Positions 26,325-36,099 of a DNA stretch of 64,000 bases are shown here, one piece after another. The notes beneath the pieces are model-generated. The model did no database searches. It was not told the DNA's origin and saw only the letters and a list, made by a program, of their open reading frames with translations. The position numbers and the translations under genes were made by a program. Source of the stretch: Nitrospirota bacterium (lineage in GTDB: Bacteria; Nitrospinota_A; UBA7883); the NCBI GenBank assembly GCA_024275315.1, contig JAJRZK010000029.1, positions 1 to 64,000 of the forward strand. Reading direction: 5' to 3'. The number at the start of each line of letters is the position of its first letter. Positions within the stretch are counted from its first letter, which is position 1.

Positions 26325-27917
26325 TCACCCGCGGAGTGAAGAACTTTTGTCCTGAAAAGGACTTTTGTCCTGATTTAACGTAATCTTTTCGTCTGAAAGC
26401 TTTCCCAGATAGGATAAAAAAGCGCATCTGTGGCATCCGCCGGGATTGACGACGCAAAAATCGTTGTAAATCTGCGTCAGTCCCTGCTCTCTGGCCATAT
26501 TAATAAAACCGGCGGGACGCTTTGCGCCGTGAAACAACCGCTCGATCATGAACCGGAAAACGCTGTTGGGACCAGGTTTTGGAGCCTGGTGATAAACCCG
26601 CCCCAGGTATATTTCCTCTTCCCTGTCTCCCCTGCCCCTGGCCCGGGCAAGAAAAAAAGGGATTACGATATTAACCATAAAAAGGCCAACTCTTTCACGC
26701 CCGATCAGCTTCCTGGGATTCGCCAGCTTTTTACCCCCGGCTACATAGCGCCACGCCCAGTAATCATCCACAGGTGAAGGGAAAAGCGACGCTGTTTTGC
26801 CCTCCCATTTCTTTCTGGCTTTCGCGCCTCCATCCAGGGGAAATGAATGAATCACCCGATCCAGCGTCACCTCCATGTCACCATCCCCATACTCCGCCAA
26901 AAAGTGGGCGAGCCCGGCGAGACGGCCCATGGGATAGTTGGCGGGACGGGCGCCCGCAAGGGGCCATTGATCCCGTTTCAGGACAGGGGCAAGACCATGC
27001 CGGGCGGACACGGCGCCCCATGCCTGGCGAAGATGGCCGAAATATTCCCTGGATTCGGGCTGAAGGTCGTCATAGCCGGCGCCGGTCTCCGGCAAGAAAC
27101 CGGCCATGCCCAACAGCACGCCCTGGAGAACCATCGGACGTTTTCTGTGGTCGACGCCCTCCATGACATCCCTTATAAGCTCCAGGGTGACAACCCGTGA
27201 CAGACGTGTGAACTGCGGCTTGAACACCTGGTACCCTAGAGTTTCAAGCAACCCGCCGTAAAGCGCCTGTTCGCCTCTCGATTCAGCCACGGCCTTGTCG
27301 TATCGTCGCGCCTTTATCTGGCATCGGGCGTCACCCGCAGCGTCGAGCAGTTCTCCGGTTCTCGCGTCACCGAGCCGGGCCAGTTCATCGGCGCATTTCC
27401 CGGTGACATCATCAAGGCGCGCCTTACCCGGGTTCAACGAAGGCTCCGGACCTGTTTTGTCGACAATGGGAAAGCAGATTTTTTCCAGCTCAATCTCTAT
27501 GAGAGCCCCGCCGGCCTGTGTGATCCTGGGATTGGCGGCGGAATCGCAATACAGCGCCACGTGAAGCCTTGTCGAATTGTACGCGGGGTCTTTTTGATGC
27601 TTATGGCGAACCCAGTCCGAAGAATGGACGTGAATTTCCACATCTCCCTTCTCTACCTCACCACCGTCATACCTGAACAACGCGTTCCTGAAATCAGGTC
27701 CGAAACCGCCGTTAATCCATCCGGGAGAGATGATTTCCACGGTTTTTCCCATCACATCCTTGATGGGGTAAGGAGCCCAGGGTTGCTCCAGCCAGATGGA
27801 ATGAACGACTTTTTCCTTTACTCTCGAAGCTTTCGAAGGCTTGGGCGGGATCACCATGGCTTCTCGCGCCGTGGACAGAATGGTTTCCGTTATTTCAAGG
27901 TAGCTACCGGAAAACAT
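26325..27917 (-). CDS. DUF2851 family protein
   Basis: This 530-residue protein matches DUF2851, a soluble family of unknown function found in several Gram-negative groups. Recognisable features are SIWLEQPWAPYP near residue 40, the glycine-rich PGWINGGFGPDFRNALF, GDVEIHVHSSDWVRHKHQKD (about 94-113) and a C-terminal NPGGCHRCAFL. The EIHVHSSDW stretch with its histidine and aspartate looks like a catalytic or metal site, but no reaction is known. It is spaced 63 bases from the downstream unknown gene and 165 from mltA upstream. Confidence 0.8.
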   Translation of the reverse strand: MFSGSYLEITETILSTAREAMVIPPKPSKASRVKEKVVHSIWLEQPWAPYPIKDVMGKTVEIISPGWINGGFGPDFRNALFRYDGGEVEKGDVEIHVHSSDWVRHKHQKDPAYNSTRLHVALYCDSAANPRITQAGGALIEIELEKICFPIVDKTGPEPSLNPGKARLDDVTGKCADELARLGDARTGELLDAAGDARCQIKARRYDKAVAESRGEQALYGGLLETLGYQVFKPQFTRLSRVVTLELIRDVMEGVDHRKRPMVLQGVLLGMAGFLPETGAGYDDLQPESREYFGHLRQAWGAVSARHGLAPVLKRDQWPLAGARPANYPMGRLAGLAHFLAEYGDGDMEVTLDRVIHSFPLDGGAKARKKWEGKTASLFPSPVDDYWAWRYVAGGKKLANPRKLIGRERVGLFMVNIVIPFFLARARGRGDREEEIYLGRVYHQAPKPGPNSVFRFMIERLFHGAKRPAGFINMAREQGLTQIYNDFCVVNPGGCHRCAFLSYLGKLSDEKITLNQDKSPFQDKSSSLRG

Positions 27918-28081
27918 GTCGCAAAAACCGCCGCCCTTAATTTACGTGTTTCCGGCACAGGGTCGTCATACGAAACGGTTACGCTAAAAAAACCGAGCCG
28001 CGCAGGCCATATTCCCGTCCGGACAAAAGATTTAACCGGAGCCGGATGTTTCCATATGGTCGCACGGCAAAGGGGGGTTTG

Positions 28082-29299
28082 TCATTGTTTCAACACGAGA
28101 AAGTATAAATCACCCGGGTGTTTCATGGCTCCCGCCGAAATTTCAGCGGCGGAGCCGAGACCGAAAAAAAGATCCATCCGCCCGGCGCCTTTTATCGCGC
28201 CGCCCTGGTCATGGAAAAAAGCGAACCGTCCGGTTTTTTTCCATCTTGTGATCACCCCGTTTTCCACCACCGGCAAATCCACGGTGAAATAGACAATAGA
28301 CCCTTTCGGAAACAGCCTCGGATCGAGCGCAACCGACCTGCCCGGCTCCAGCTTCGCGCCGGTAGACCCGAAAGGCCCGTCATCCATCAGCCTGAAAAAA
28401 ACATAGCTGGGGTTGTGGTCCATGACCTCCTGAACCTGGTCGGGATGTTCCTTAAACCAACTGCGGATCGCAGACAGCGACATTTTTTCGCGGGGTATGG
28501 CTCCTTTGTCTATCAACAGTTTTCCTATGGACCGGTACTTGCGCCCGTTGGAGGTGGCGTAATTTACATTGACGGTGGAGCCGTCGCCAAACCTGACCAC
28601 GCCGGAGCCTTGCACATGCAGGATAAAAAGATCCACCGGATCATCAACCCACACCACCTCCAGCCCCTTGTCCGCGATGGCGCCATCCCGGTCTATCGAT
28701 CGCCTGTCATAATACGGGACCATCGCCCCGTTACGCACCATGCCGGATATCCGTTTGCCACGCAGGGTTTTGAAAAACAGGCCCAGGTCGACATTTACGA
28801 GATCGTCGGGTTTTCTGTATATCGGCCACCGGTGGGAGTTGTCCTTCACCCTGCTCCCGTTCAGCAACGGCTGGTAATAGCCGGTGACAAGAACGTTTCC
28901 GCCGCCATCGACTACACCTGTTCCCCTGTAAACGTCAAACTCGCGCAATATCTTTCCGGCGCGGCTGGCGTGGTCCGACTCGTCCCGGAAAATTTCCACC
29001 AGCCGTTTGACCGACCTGGCTACACGGTCCGGGGTTACGCTCTTTTCACCATAGCGAATCACTGTTCCGGGATCGATTTTTTGCAGGTACGTTACCGATT
29101 CGGCGGCGGCTTTTTCAAGAGATCGCAGGCTCATGTCGTCCTCAAGCCGCCCCTTGAACCGTTTAACCAGCTCCATCGACACGGGTTTGAGAGGCTCTAT
29201 GGCGGATTCCCTGAAAGGAGCGCAACCGGCGGCGAAAGAGGCCATGACGGCCATTGCAAGCGCCCCTTTGGCGGCGCGCCTAGCGGTCCCTGTCACCAC
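28082..29299 (-). CDS. mltA: Membrane-bound lytic murein transglycosylase A
   Basis: This 405-residue lipoprotein (lipobox FAAGC, Cys26) is MltA, which cleaves the beta-1,4 glycosidic bond of peptidoglycan to give 1,6-anhydro ends. The MltA core covers about 100-260, with VTGYYQPLLNGSR, HVQGSGVVRFGDG and VNYATSNGRKYRSIG. The C-terminal 3D domain contains PGRSVALDPRLFPKGS and HDQGGAIKGAGRMDLFFG, carrying the catalytic aspartate. The start is GTG at 29299. It follows the SAM hydrolase gene by about 65 bases on the same strand. Confidence 0.93.
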   Translation of the reverse strand: MVTGTARRAAKGALAMAVMASFAAGCAPFRESAIEPLKPVSMELVKRFKGRLEDDMSLRSLEKAAAESVTYLQKIDPGTVIRYGEKSVTPDRVARSVKRLVEIFRDESDHASRAGKILREFDVYRGTGVVDGGGNVLVTGYYQPLLNGSRVKDNSHRWPIYRKPDDLVNVDLGLFFKTLRGKRISGMVRNGAMVPYYDRRSIDRDGAIADKGLEVVWVDDPVDLFILHVQGSGVVRFGDGSTVNVNYATSNGRKYRSIGKLLIDKGAIPREKMSLSAIRSWFKEHPDQVQEVMDHNPSYVFFRLMDDGPFGSTGAKLEPGRSVALDPRLFPKGSIVYFTVDLPVVENGVITRWKKTGRFAFFHDQGGAIKGAGRMDLFFGLGSAAEISAGAMKHPGDLYFLVLKQ

Positions 29300-29364
29300 T
29301 GGTCACTTGCGGCATGGAAGTATCCTTGTTCTGCAACCGGAAAACGCATTGCTACAGCGATCTT

Positions 29365-30168
29365 CTAGTAATACCTGACTTCCACATGATCGTCCACAGC
29401 CAGGCCGAACACTCCGGCGGCGTCGCCATTGGCGAGGAAAACCTCCAGCGTGTTCCAGCTTCCTATCGTGGCGCAAATGGTGTTCTGGTCCGGCGCCATG
29501 CTGTAGTTGGGCAGAATGCTCTTGATCACACCGGCGTGAAGCGCTATTTCGACCCCGTCGGCCTGGATGTTCTTTTCCACCTCTTCTAGCAACGATCGCG
29601 TGATGTTTGTCACGGCGTTGCCAAACCCATCGATATAAATTATGGAGCCCTCGATCAGGTTCGCCGCGGAACGAACCTGTTTTGGAAGATCCAGCGTAAC
29701 AGGAGCTTTCACGGCCGGGCCGAACTCCTCGAGCCTGACGGTACCCCTGGACAGCCACGCCGCCGCCGGCGCGAAAACATCCCGCCCGTGAAACGTGCTG
29801 GAGACATCCGGCTCCATAAAATCCCTGTTTACTATTTCATGGATGGCTGTCGGCTCGAAGTTGCGGATTATCTTGGTAAATATCCCATTGTCCGGACCGA
29901 CAAAATAATGCCCGGCCGCCTCCAGGACAACAGGACTGCGGCTCGATCCCACCCCCGGATCGACGACGCAAAGATGAACCGCTCCCTGGGGGAAATAGCT
30001 GAAGGCGGAATATATGACATACGCCGCCTGCCCGACGTTCTGGGGGGTGATCTGGTGCGTGATGTCTACAAACGTGGATTCCCTGTTGATTTTCAGCATG
30101 ACACCTTTCATCACCCCCACGAATGAATCCTTCGAGCCAAAATCGGTGGTCAGGGTTATCACGGACAT
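29365..30168 (-). CDS. S-adenosylmethionine hydrolase (DUF62/SAM hydroxide adenosyltransferase)
   Basis: This 267-residue protein belongs to the DUF62 family, which hydrolyses SAM to adenosine and methionine and is related to fluorinase and chlorinase. LTTDFGSKDSFVGVMKGV at the N-terminus, DPGVGSSR and VGPDNGIF are family motifs; the conserved D-R-H arrangement of the hydroxide-forming enzymes appears to be present (Asp of TDFGSKD, Arg of GVGSSR, His of FHGRDVF). The gene starts inside the last 10 bases of mtaB, so the two are probably co-translated. The physiological purpose is unknown. Confidence 0.88.
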   Translation of the reverse strand: MSVITLTTDFGSKDSFVGVMKGVMLKINRESTFVDITHQITPQNVGQAAYVIYSAFSYFPQGAVHLCVVDPGVGSSRSPVVLEAAGHYFVGPDNGIFTKIIRNFEPTAIHEIVNRDFMEPDVSSTFHGRDVFAPAAAWLSRGTVRLEEFGPAVKAPVTLDLPKQVRSAANLIEGSIIYIDGFGNAVTNITRSLLEEVEKNIQADGVEIALHAGVIKSILPNYSMAPDQNTICATIGSWNTLEVFLANGDAAGVFGLAVDDHVEVRYY

Positions 30169-31484
30169 AAGCTCACCTCAGACCTTTTCTCCTCCGCTTC
30201 CCCGTACAGGCGGCCAACGGACTCTTGAATCATTCTCACCGGGACAATCGTGTTCATCAGCCTGTCCGGCCCATCCAGGAGCACCGGGATATAATTGTCG
30301 GCAAACCCTTTCAGCCTGCCGTTCCTGTCATAGCTGCTCTCCACCAGCACATCCAGCGTTTTCCCGACGAACCTGCCGCGCATACGCTCTCCTTTCAGGG
30401 CCGACAACTCCTTAAGCGCCGCAGAGCGCTGTTTGGCCACGGGTCTTGCGGGGACGTCCGCCATATGGCTGGAGTCGGCCCCTGGTCTGGGGGAATAGGC
30501 GAATACGTGGAGCATCATCAGCGGAGAACGATCCAGAAGGTCGTATGTCCGGCGAAACTCCTCTTCGGTCTCGCCGGGAAAACCGACCATGACATCCGCG
30601 CCAAGGCCGATACCAGGGACAAGAGCGGCAAGTTTATCGAGCGTCTCCTCATAGTACCGGGCCGTATATGGCCGTCTCATCCGCTGAAGTATCAGGTCGG
30701 ACCCGCTTTGAAGCGGAATGTGCAGATGGCGGCACACTCTCGGCTCCGTCGCGATGAGGTCTATCAGCTCGTCGGTTACATCGTTGGGGTTGATGCTCGA
30801 CAGCCTGATCCTGGCGATATCCGTCGTGTCGACCAGACGCCTGATCAAGCCGGACAGCGTAGAAGCGCCTCTGGAGCCGTACTGGCCGATGTTTATACCC
30901 GTCAGCACAACTTCCTTGATCCCCGCGTCAGACATTCGCCTCACCTGCTCGGCCACGCTGGCCGCATCCGCGCTTCGGCTTCTGCCCCTCGCCAGCCTTA
31001 CCACGCAAAACGAGCATTTCTCGTCACATCCGGACTGGACGTTAAGGTAGGCGTTGGTTCTGCCCTCCATCGATGTTACAGGCCGGACAGCAAGGTCACC
31101 CGGCATATCCGCCCCGACGAAAATGTTCGTCTCGTCACCGGAGCCGGACAGGACATCGCCGATATCGAACTTTTCCGCGTTACCCACCACCATGTCCACC
31201 CCGTCCACTCTCGCCACATCCCCCGGGCTGGTCTCGGAATAACATCCCGTGACAACCACCCTGGCTTCGGGATGGGTCTGTTTGGCGTTGCGAATGGCGG
31301 CGCGCGCCCGGGCGGCGCTTTTGGCGGTGACCGCGCATGTGTTTATCACCACCACATCAACCCGCCCGGAGGCGCTGGTGGCGGTCTCGTATCCAGCCTT
31401 GCACAGTTCATACGCCATCTCGGCGCTTTCGAACCTGTTATACCTGCAACCTAAAGTTTCAAACAGAACCTTTTTTTTTCTCAT
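30159..31484 (-). CDS. mtaB: tRNA t6A37 methylthiotransferase MtaB
   Basis: MtaB adds a methylthio group to t6A at position 37 of tRNAs that read ANN codons. From ATG 31484 it has 441 residues. The N-terminal iron-sulfur cluster Cys are at 13 (LGCRYN), 50 (NTCAV) and 81 (TGCYS); the radical-SAM motif CDEKCSFC is at 153-160; a TRAM-type RNA-binding segment lies at the C-terminus. An upstream ATG at 31550 would add 22 unrelated residues and overlap the divergent gene's start. At 31484 there is no Shine-Dalgarno, but TATAAT lies at 31497-31492, so the message may be leaderless. The gene overlaps the SAM hydrolase gene by 10 bases. Confidence 0.9.
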   Translation of the reverse strand: MRKKKVLFETLGCRYNRFESAEMAYELCKAGYETATSASGRVDVVVINTCAVTAKSAARARAAIRNAKQTHPEARVVVTGCYSETSPGDVARVDGVDMVVGNAEKFDIGDVLSGSGDETNIFVGADMPGDLAVRPVTSMEGRTNAYLNVQSGCDEKCSFCVVRLARGRSRSADAASVAEQVRRMSDAGIKEVVLTGINIGQYGSRGASTLSGLIRRLVDTTDIARIRLSSINPNDVTDELIDLIATEPRVCRHLHIPLQSGSDLILQRMRRPYTARYYEETLDKLAALVPGIGLGADVMVGFPGETEEEFRRTYDLLDRSPLMMLHVFAYSPRPGADSSHMADVPARPVAKQRSAALKELSALKGERMRGRFVGKTLDVLVESSYDRNGRLKGFADNYIPVLLDGPDRLMNTIVPVRMIQESVGRLYGEAEEKRSEVSLCP

Positions 31485-31491
31485 CGGAGTA

Positions 31492-31497
31492 TTATAG
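31492..31497 (-). promoter_or_regulatory. -10-like TATAAT directly before mtaB
   Basis: A perfect TATAAT lies 7 bases before the ATG at 31484 and no Shine-Dalgarno lies between. A start of transcription at the usual distance would fall on or next to the ATG, giving a leaderless mRNA. A weak TTCGAC lies 18 bases upstream as a possible -35. Confidence 0.35.
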
Positions 31498-31548
31498 GGA
31501 ACCATACCCCGGTCGTCGAATCCATTTGCACATGTTACTATTTTTTTC

Positions 31549-33831
31549 ATGATACACGGACAAGTTCAGGACATGAAACACCACTCCAGCCTCTGGGGGG
31601 GGGTGTTGTGGTTGTCCATCCTCTGCGCGGGCCTGATTTTCAGGGTCGCAATGCCGTGGGGCCATGCGCACCAGGGCGACGCTGTCATCATAGCCAAGAT
31701 GGCCAGCGATATCGCCACCGGGGTGGAGTTCCCGCTGGTCTACTACGGCCAGAACTATATGGGCTCTATCGAGGCGTGGATAACCGCCCCCCTGTTCGCA
31801 CTTACCGGGCCTACATGGTGGGGGATAAGTTTCGCTCCGGTTCTTGTGTCCACCCTGGGCGTTATCCCCTTCTACCTGCTGGGCTCCGCCATCCAGGGAG
31901 CGCGAACAGGGTATATCGCGGCGTCGCTCTGGGCGATCACTCCATACGTGGCCACCATTTACAACATAACACCAAGAGGATGCTACCCGGAAGTTGTATG
32001 CGGGGTGACGTTCTTGTTGTGGTACGCCACGCAAAAATGGAAGGGAGAGAAATTCGGAGCGGCTGGAGCTTTTGCGGCCGGTCTTATATCCGGGCTTTTG
32101 TTATGGACCAGCCCCCTGTCGGAGCCGTATGTGGCGACTCTCGCCTTTTTCGTTTTCCTGTCCCTCCGGCGAGGCGCCTGCGGCGTGGAAATCGCCGGCG
32201 GGGCGGCAGGGCTGGCGACCGGCCTCGTACCATATGTCATGAGCAAAAGTTTCATCCCGGATCAGGGCGTAACAGCTATCGAACTGTCCGGGTTTGCAAA
32301 ACATCTCGAGGGGCTCTACTGGGGAGTCCGGGCCACATATATACCCGTTGACGAGATGAACGCACCGTATATTGTCGCCCTGGCCGCAGCGGCTGTCGCT
32401 GTCATCGTCGCCATAACGGCGGGACAATTAGTGGTCATGACAATCGGCCGGACGATAGCCATGCGCGACAAGCCGCGTAGTCCCGCACTGCCGGTCGCAG
32501 TCTTCACGGTTGTATTTCTGGTCATGTTCCTCGTCAACAGCAAAGCCGCCTTGGCGGAAACCAGATACACACTGCCCCTGCAAACCGTTTTCATAATCGG
32601 CGCCGCTTCGGCGGCGGACCGGTTGTGGCGTGTTTTCAGGCCCGCTGGAATAACGCTGGTGGTGTTCATCTTGTGCGCAAATTTTTCGTCGAACTATTTT
32701 AACTATTCCGAAGGCGTCAGATACTATCGCGGCAATATGGAATATTTCAGATCGCTTGCGTCGTGGATCGCGGGGGTGGGCGCCCGGTCTGTCGTCTGGA
32801 ACGATTACAACCTGATGGAACAGGTCACCTACCAGACACTGGTTATGGGAAAACCTGTCAACGGCATGGAATCGGCCGGGGCGCGCCGTCTTCGCACCAC
32901 GCTCAAAGTCGAAAGCGACCCCGATCCCGCGTTTGTGATACCAGCGGGCGAGCATTACGACAATTTCACCAGTTTCATAAAATCGTGTTGCGGCGGAGTC
33001 TTCAAGACAAGAACAAACGGGCGTTTATACCTGGTAAGCGGAATCAGGCCGGACACCAGGCCGGTCGCCTCGATCCCTCCCTCCGCGTGGCGACTCAAAG
33101 ACGACAAAAAAGCGCTGGGCGACAGGAGGATGTCCACCACGCTGGCCACCGATGATTCGTTCACGGTCGAGCTTGCAAAGCCAAGATCGCTGGCCAGGGT
33201 TCGTGTCATATTCGGAAACAGACGTCCAGGCAGTATACGGATCAAGGTTTCCCTCGACGGACGCACGTGGGATTCGGTGTCCGGCTACAATCATCCTTCC
33301 TACATCTTCCCCGCTGGTCCCAGGGTATATCTCCGGTCCCGCTGGAACCCGGAGCGCGATTTCGAGGAGTGGAACTTTCCGGAAACCACTGCCCGTTATG
33401 TCCGGTTTGAAATCGGGAACCCGTCTTCTGTATACGATATTCACGAGATGTTCCTGTACGAAGCGCGCGATTCACATTACGCCAAGGTGTCCATGGAGCG
33501 CATACACGAAGCGGTAACGAAACGCGACACAAGGATTCTCGCCGCGAACCGGTGGATGTGCGCCAACCTGACACTGCGTCCTGACAGACGATACGAAGTG
33601 ATCCAGCCTTCGTTGAGGTCGATGGACCCGAGGCTGGATGTTTCCCGGTGGAAGATAGCGCCCGGGTTTGCGGCTGTTGTAGACAAGGCGGACGCTCCGG
33701 AGCTTGAAAACCGGCTCGAAACGAGTAAAGTGGAATTTTCCACAACCGATCTCGGCGATTACGATCTGTTCGTGTTCGACAGTGACAGCGGCGATGCGTG
33801 GTGGACCGGTTTTACACTTATCGGCTATTGA
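31549..33831 (+). CDS. Polytopic GT-C-like membrane protein with discoidin-like domain
   Basis: This 760-residue protein has about 10 membrane helices in its first 380 residues, with QGDAVIIAKMASDIATG and YYGQNYMGSIEAW loops like those of ArnT/PMT-type GT-C glycosyltransferases, which use lipid-linked sugars and act outside the membrane. An acidic residue in the first loop (QGDA) could be the catalytic aspartate. Residues about 520-645 form a beta-rich region (TVELAKPRSLARVRVIFGNR, IKVSLDGRTWDSVSGY, ARYVRFEIGN) that looks like an F5/8 type C (discoidin) carbohydrate-binding domain. The ATG at 31573 is an alternative start. It is divergent from mtaB and converges on glgX. The sugar and acceptor are unknown. 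Confidence 0.7.
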   Translation: MIHGQVQDMKHHSSLWGGVLWLSILCAGLIFRVAMPWGHAHQGDAVIIAKMASDIATGVEFPLVYYGQNYMGSIEAWITAPLFALTGPTWWGISFAPVLVSTLGVIPFYLLGSAIQGARTGYIAASLWAITPYVATIYNITPRGCYPEVVCGVTFLLWYATQKWKGEKFGAAGAFAAGLISGLLLWTSPLSEPYVATLAFFVFLSLRRGACGVEIAGGAAGLATGLVPYVMSKSFIPDQGVTAIELSGFAKHLEGLYWGVRATYIPVDEMNAPYIVALAAAAVAVIVAITAGQLVVMTIGRTIAMRDKPRSPALPVAVFTVVFLVMFLVNSKAALAETRYTLPLQTVFIIGAASAADRLWRVFRPAGITLVVFILCANFSSNYFNYSEGVRYYRGNMEYFRSLASWIAGVGARSVVWNDYNLMEQVTYQTLVMGKPVNGMESAGARRLRTTLKVESDPDPAFVIPAGEHYDNFTSFIKSCCGGVFKTRTNGRLYLVSGIRPDTRPVASIPPSAWRLKDDKKALGDRRMSTTLATDDSFTVELAKPRSLARVRVIFGNRRPGSIRIKVSLDGRTWDSVSGYNHPSYIFPAGPRVYLRSRWNPERDFEEWNFPETTARYVRFEIGNPSSVYDIHEMFLYEARDSHYAKVSMERIHEAVTKRDTRILAANRWMCANLTLRPDRRYEVIQPSLRSMDPRLDVSRWKIAPGFAAVVDKADAPELENRLETSKVEFSTTDLGDYDLFVFDSDSGDAWWTGFTLIGY

Positions 33832-33847
33832 CCGGGAGCCACGCAGG

Positions 33848-35980
33848 TCACAGATCCCTGGTAACCAGGATAACGGAGCTTTTTCTTTTTAGCGGGATCG
33901 ATCCGCTCCCCGCAACATCTTTTTCATGACCTGGATCGTTGTAGTCGTGCGGCGAATCCAGGGCGGTGTCGACCACTTTAACCCACCTGCGGCGCGGCAC
34001 ACCGGGAAGATTGAACTCCACATCTTCGTCCCCGGCGTTGAACGCCACGTAGATATCCGGGTCGCGCCGATCGTCATGCGCAGGTTCGCCGCCAATCACA
34101 AAAGCAAGCTTGTTGGAAGGTGTCCCCCAGTCCGGCTCTCCTGTTGTGTCGCTGTGCCATTCGATGTCGCGCACCGGTGTTCCGGCGATTATTTCTCCTG
34201 TAAAATAGGTCCTCCTGCGAAGGGACTTGTGACGGCTCCTGAAAGATATCATCCCGGTTACGAACCGGACCAGGCCGGAGTTTTTTTCGGCCAGCGTCCA
34301 ATCCACCCAGTTAAGCTCGTTGTCGTGACAATACGAGTTGTTGTTGCCATTTTTCGATCTGCCCATCTCGTCACCTTCGTACAACATAGGCACCCCCTGT
34401 GCGACGAACAGCAGGACAATGGCGTTTTTCATCTGCCTAAGACGCACGGAGTTGATTTCAACATTGTCGGTGTCCCCTTCGACCCCGTGGTTGTGGCTGT
34501 AGTTGTCATTGGCGCCGTCCCGGTTATCTTCTCCGTTGGCGTGGTTATGCTTTTCGTTATATGAAAAAAGGTCCTTTAAAGTGAAGCCGTCGTGGCATGT
34601 TATGAAGTTGACTGAATGATATGGACGCCTGCCGCCGCTTTCATAAAGGTCCGGACTGCCGGATATTCTTCGGGCCAGCTCCGGTGTCTGTGAATCATCC
34701 CCGTTAAGAAACTTCCGGGCCGTGTCGCGAAACTTCCCGTTCCACTCCCCCCACCTGCCCCAGGCGGGAAACGTGCCGATCTGGTACAGTCCGCCGGCGT
34801 CCCACGCCTCGGCGATCAGTTTGCAGTCGGCCAGGATGGGATCGTGGGCGATGGCTTCCAATAATGGAGGGGATCTTAATGGGTTCCCGTCGGAATCGCG
34901 CCCCAGTATCGACGCCAGATCGAACCGGAACCCGTCCACGTGGGTTTCCATGACCCAGTAGCGGAGACAATCCCGGATCATCTGGCGCACCACCGGATGG
35001 TTGCAGTTCAACGTATTGCCGCAGGCGGAATAGTTCTGGTATTTGCCGTCCGGACCGAGCATGTAGTATGTTTTGTTGTCCAGCCCCTTGAACGAAAGAG
35101 TGGTTCCCGTCTCGTTCCCCTCGGCGGTATGGTTGAAAACCACGTCGAGAATCACTTCGATCCCCATTTCGTGGCAGTTTCGCACGAGCTCCTTGAATTC
35201 ATCCACCTGCCCCCCCTGGGCCGACGCCGCATAGGAGGATTTTGGAGCGAAAAACGCCACCGTGGAATATCCCCAGTAATTAACGAGCCTCGATCCGTTC
35301 GCCGGATTCGCCCATGATATTTCATTTTCGAAAAACTCGTGCACCGGCATCAGCTCTATCGCGTTGACGCCCAGTTTTTTGAGATATGGCAGTTTTTCGA
35401 CAAGCCCTCTGAAAGTGCCTGGATGCGCCACCGACGAGGTGGGGCTTTTTGTAAAACCCCTGACATGCAGCTCATAGATTACCAGGTCTTCCGTGGGTAT
35501 CCTGGGATACCTGTCATTTTTCCAGTCGAATTTTTTACTCTCTATTCGGCACCTGTAACCGCTATGGGTTTTTTTTCTGCCGTCATGCTCCACTGTTATA
35601 AAGTCGCTCCCCCATACCTCTCCCCCTGCGAGCGATTTTGCGTATGGGTCTATCAGGATGGTAGTCGGGTCGAACCTGTGTCCCTGGGAAGGCGCCCACG
35701 GACCATCGACTCTATACCCGTATTCGATATCCCGATAGTCGAAATCGCAAATCATCAGGCGCCATATGTCACCCGTGCGGTTGCTGTCCGGGTCCAGCCT
35801 TATTTCCGCCACAGGGTCGGACACGCTCCGCCTGAACAAAACCAGGGTTACCGAAGTCGCGTGTTTTGAAAAAAGGGCGAAATTGACACCCTCGGGCGCC
35901 ACGGTGGCGCCCATCGGCAGGGGATAACCACTTTTCAACCGCAAGACCCCCAACCCGGCCGTTTCCACTAGTTCATCCAT
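33848..35980 (-). CDS. glgX: Glycogen debranching enzyme GlgX
   Basis: This 710-residue GH13 isoamylase-type enzyme hydrolyses alpha-1,6 branches in glycogen. An N-terminal CBM48 (about 10-120) precedes the (beta/alpha)8 domain. The nucleophile lies in DGFRFDLA near residue 355, the general acid in IAEAWDAGG near 390 and the third carboxylate in FITCHDGF near 460. MLYEGDEMGRSKNGNNNSY is also typical. The length fits GlgX/TreX. No other glycogen gene is next to it. Its 3' end lies 16 bases from that of the GT-C-like gene; a 13-bp palindrome at 33857-33869 falls within its last codons. Confidence 0.95.
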   Translation of the reverse strand: MDELVETAGLGVLRLKSGYPLPMGATVAPEGVNFALFSKHATSVTLVLFRRSVSDPVAEIRLDPDSNRTGDIWRLMICDFDYRDIEYGYRVDGPWAPSQGHRFDPTTILIDPYAKSLAGGEVWGSDFITVEHDGRKKTHSGYRCRIESKKFDWKNDRYPRIPTEDLVIYELHVRGFTKSPTSSVAHPGTFRGLVEKLPYLKKLGVNAIELMPVHEFFENEISWANPANGSRLVNYWGYSTVAFFAPKSSYAASAQGGQVDEFKELVRNCHEMGIEVILDVVFNHTAEGNETGTTLSFKGLDNKTYYMLGPDGKYQNYSACGNTLNCNHPVVRQMIRDCLRYWVMETHVDGFRFDLASILGRDSDGNPLRSPPLLEAIAHDPILADCKLIAEAWDAGGLYQIGTFPAWGRWGEWNGKFRDTARKFLNGDDSQTPELARRISGSPDLYESGGRRPYHSVNFITCHDGFTLKDLFSYNEKHNHANGEDNRDGANDNYSHNHGVEGDTDNVEINSVRLRQMKNAIVLLFVAQGVPMLYEGDEMGRSKNGNNNSYCHDNELNWVDWTLAEKNSGLVRFVTGMISFRSRHKSLRRRTYFTGEIIAGTPVRDIEWHSDTTGEPDWGTPSNKLAFVIGGEPAHDDRRDPDIYVAFNAGDEDVEFNLPGVPRRRWVKVVDTALDSPHDYNDPGHEKDVAGSGSIPLKRKSSVILVTRDL

Positions 35981-36042
35981 AACGTTGCTTTATAACATGT
36001 AGCGCAGGCAAATTGCCAATCCAGCCGGTTGTTGAGTTTGAT

Positions 36043-36071
36043 TTGACGCTAACCTCGCGTTCTGCTAGACT
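36043..36071 (+). promoter_or_regulatory. Sigma-70-type promoter of the carD gene
   Basis: TTGACG (36043-36048; five of six consensus) and TAGACT (36066-36071; four of six) are separated by exactly 17 bases. Transcription would start near 36078, about 22 bases before the ATG at 36100, leaving room for the AGGTG ribosome-binding site at 36085-36090. The imperfect -10 suits a gene whose product itself helps open promoters. Confidence 0.65.
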
Positions 36072-36099
36072 AAGAAAGCACAGTCAGGTGAAAGTGGGG

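Noticed and set aside
33857..33869. Palindrome CCTGGT-A-ACCAGG at the end of glgX
   Set aside because: Same architecture as the infB palindromes but a different sequence, inside coding sequence and isolated; likely chance.
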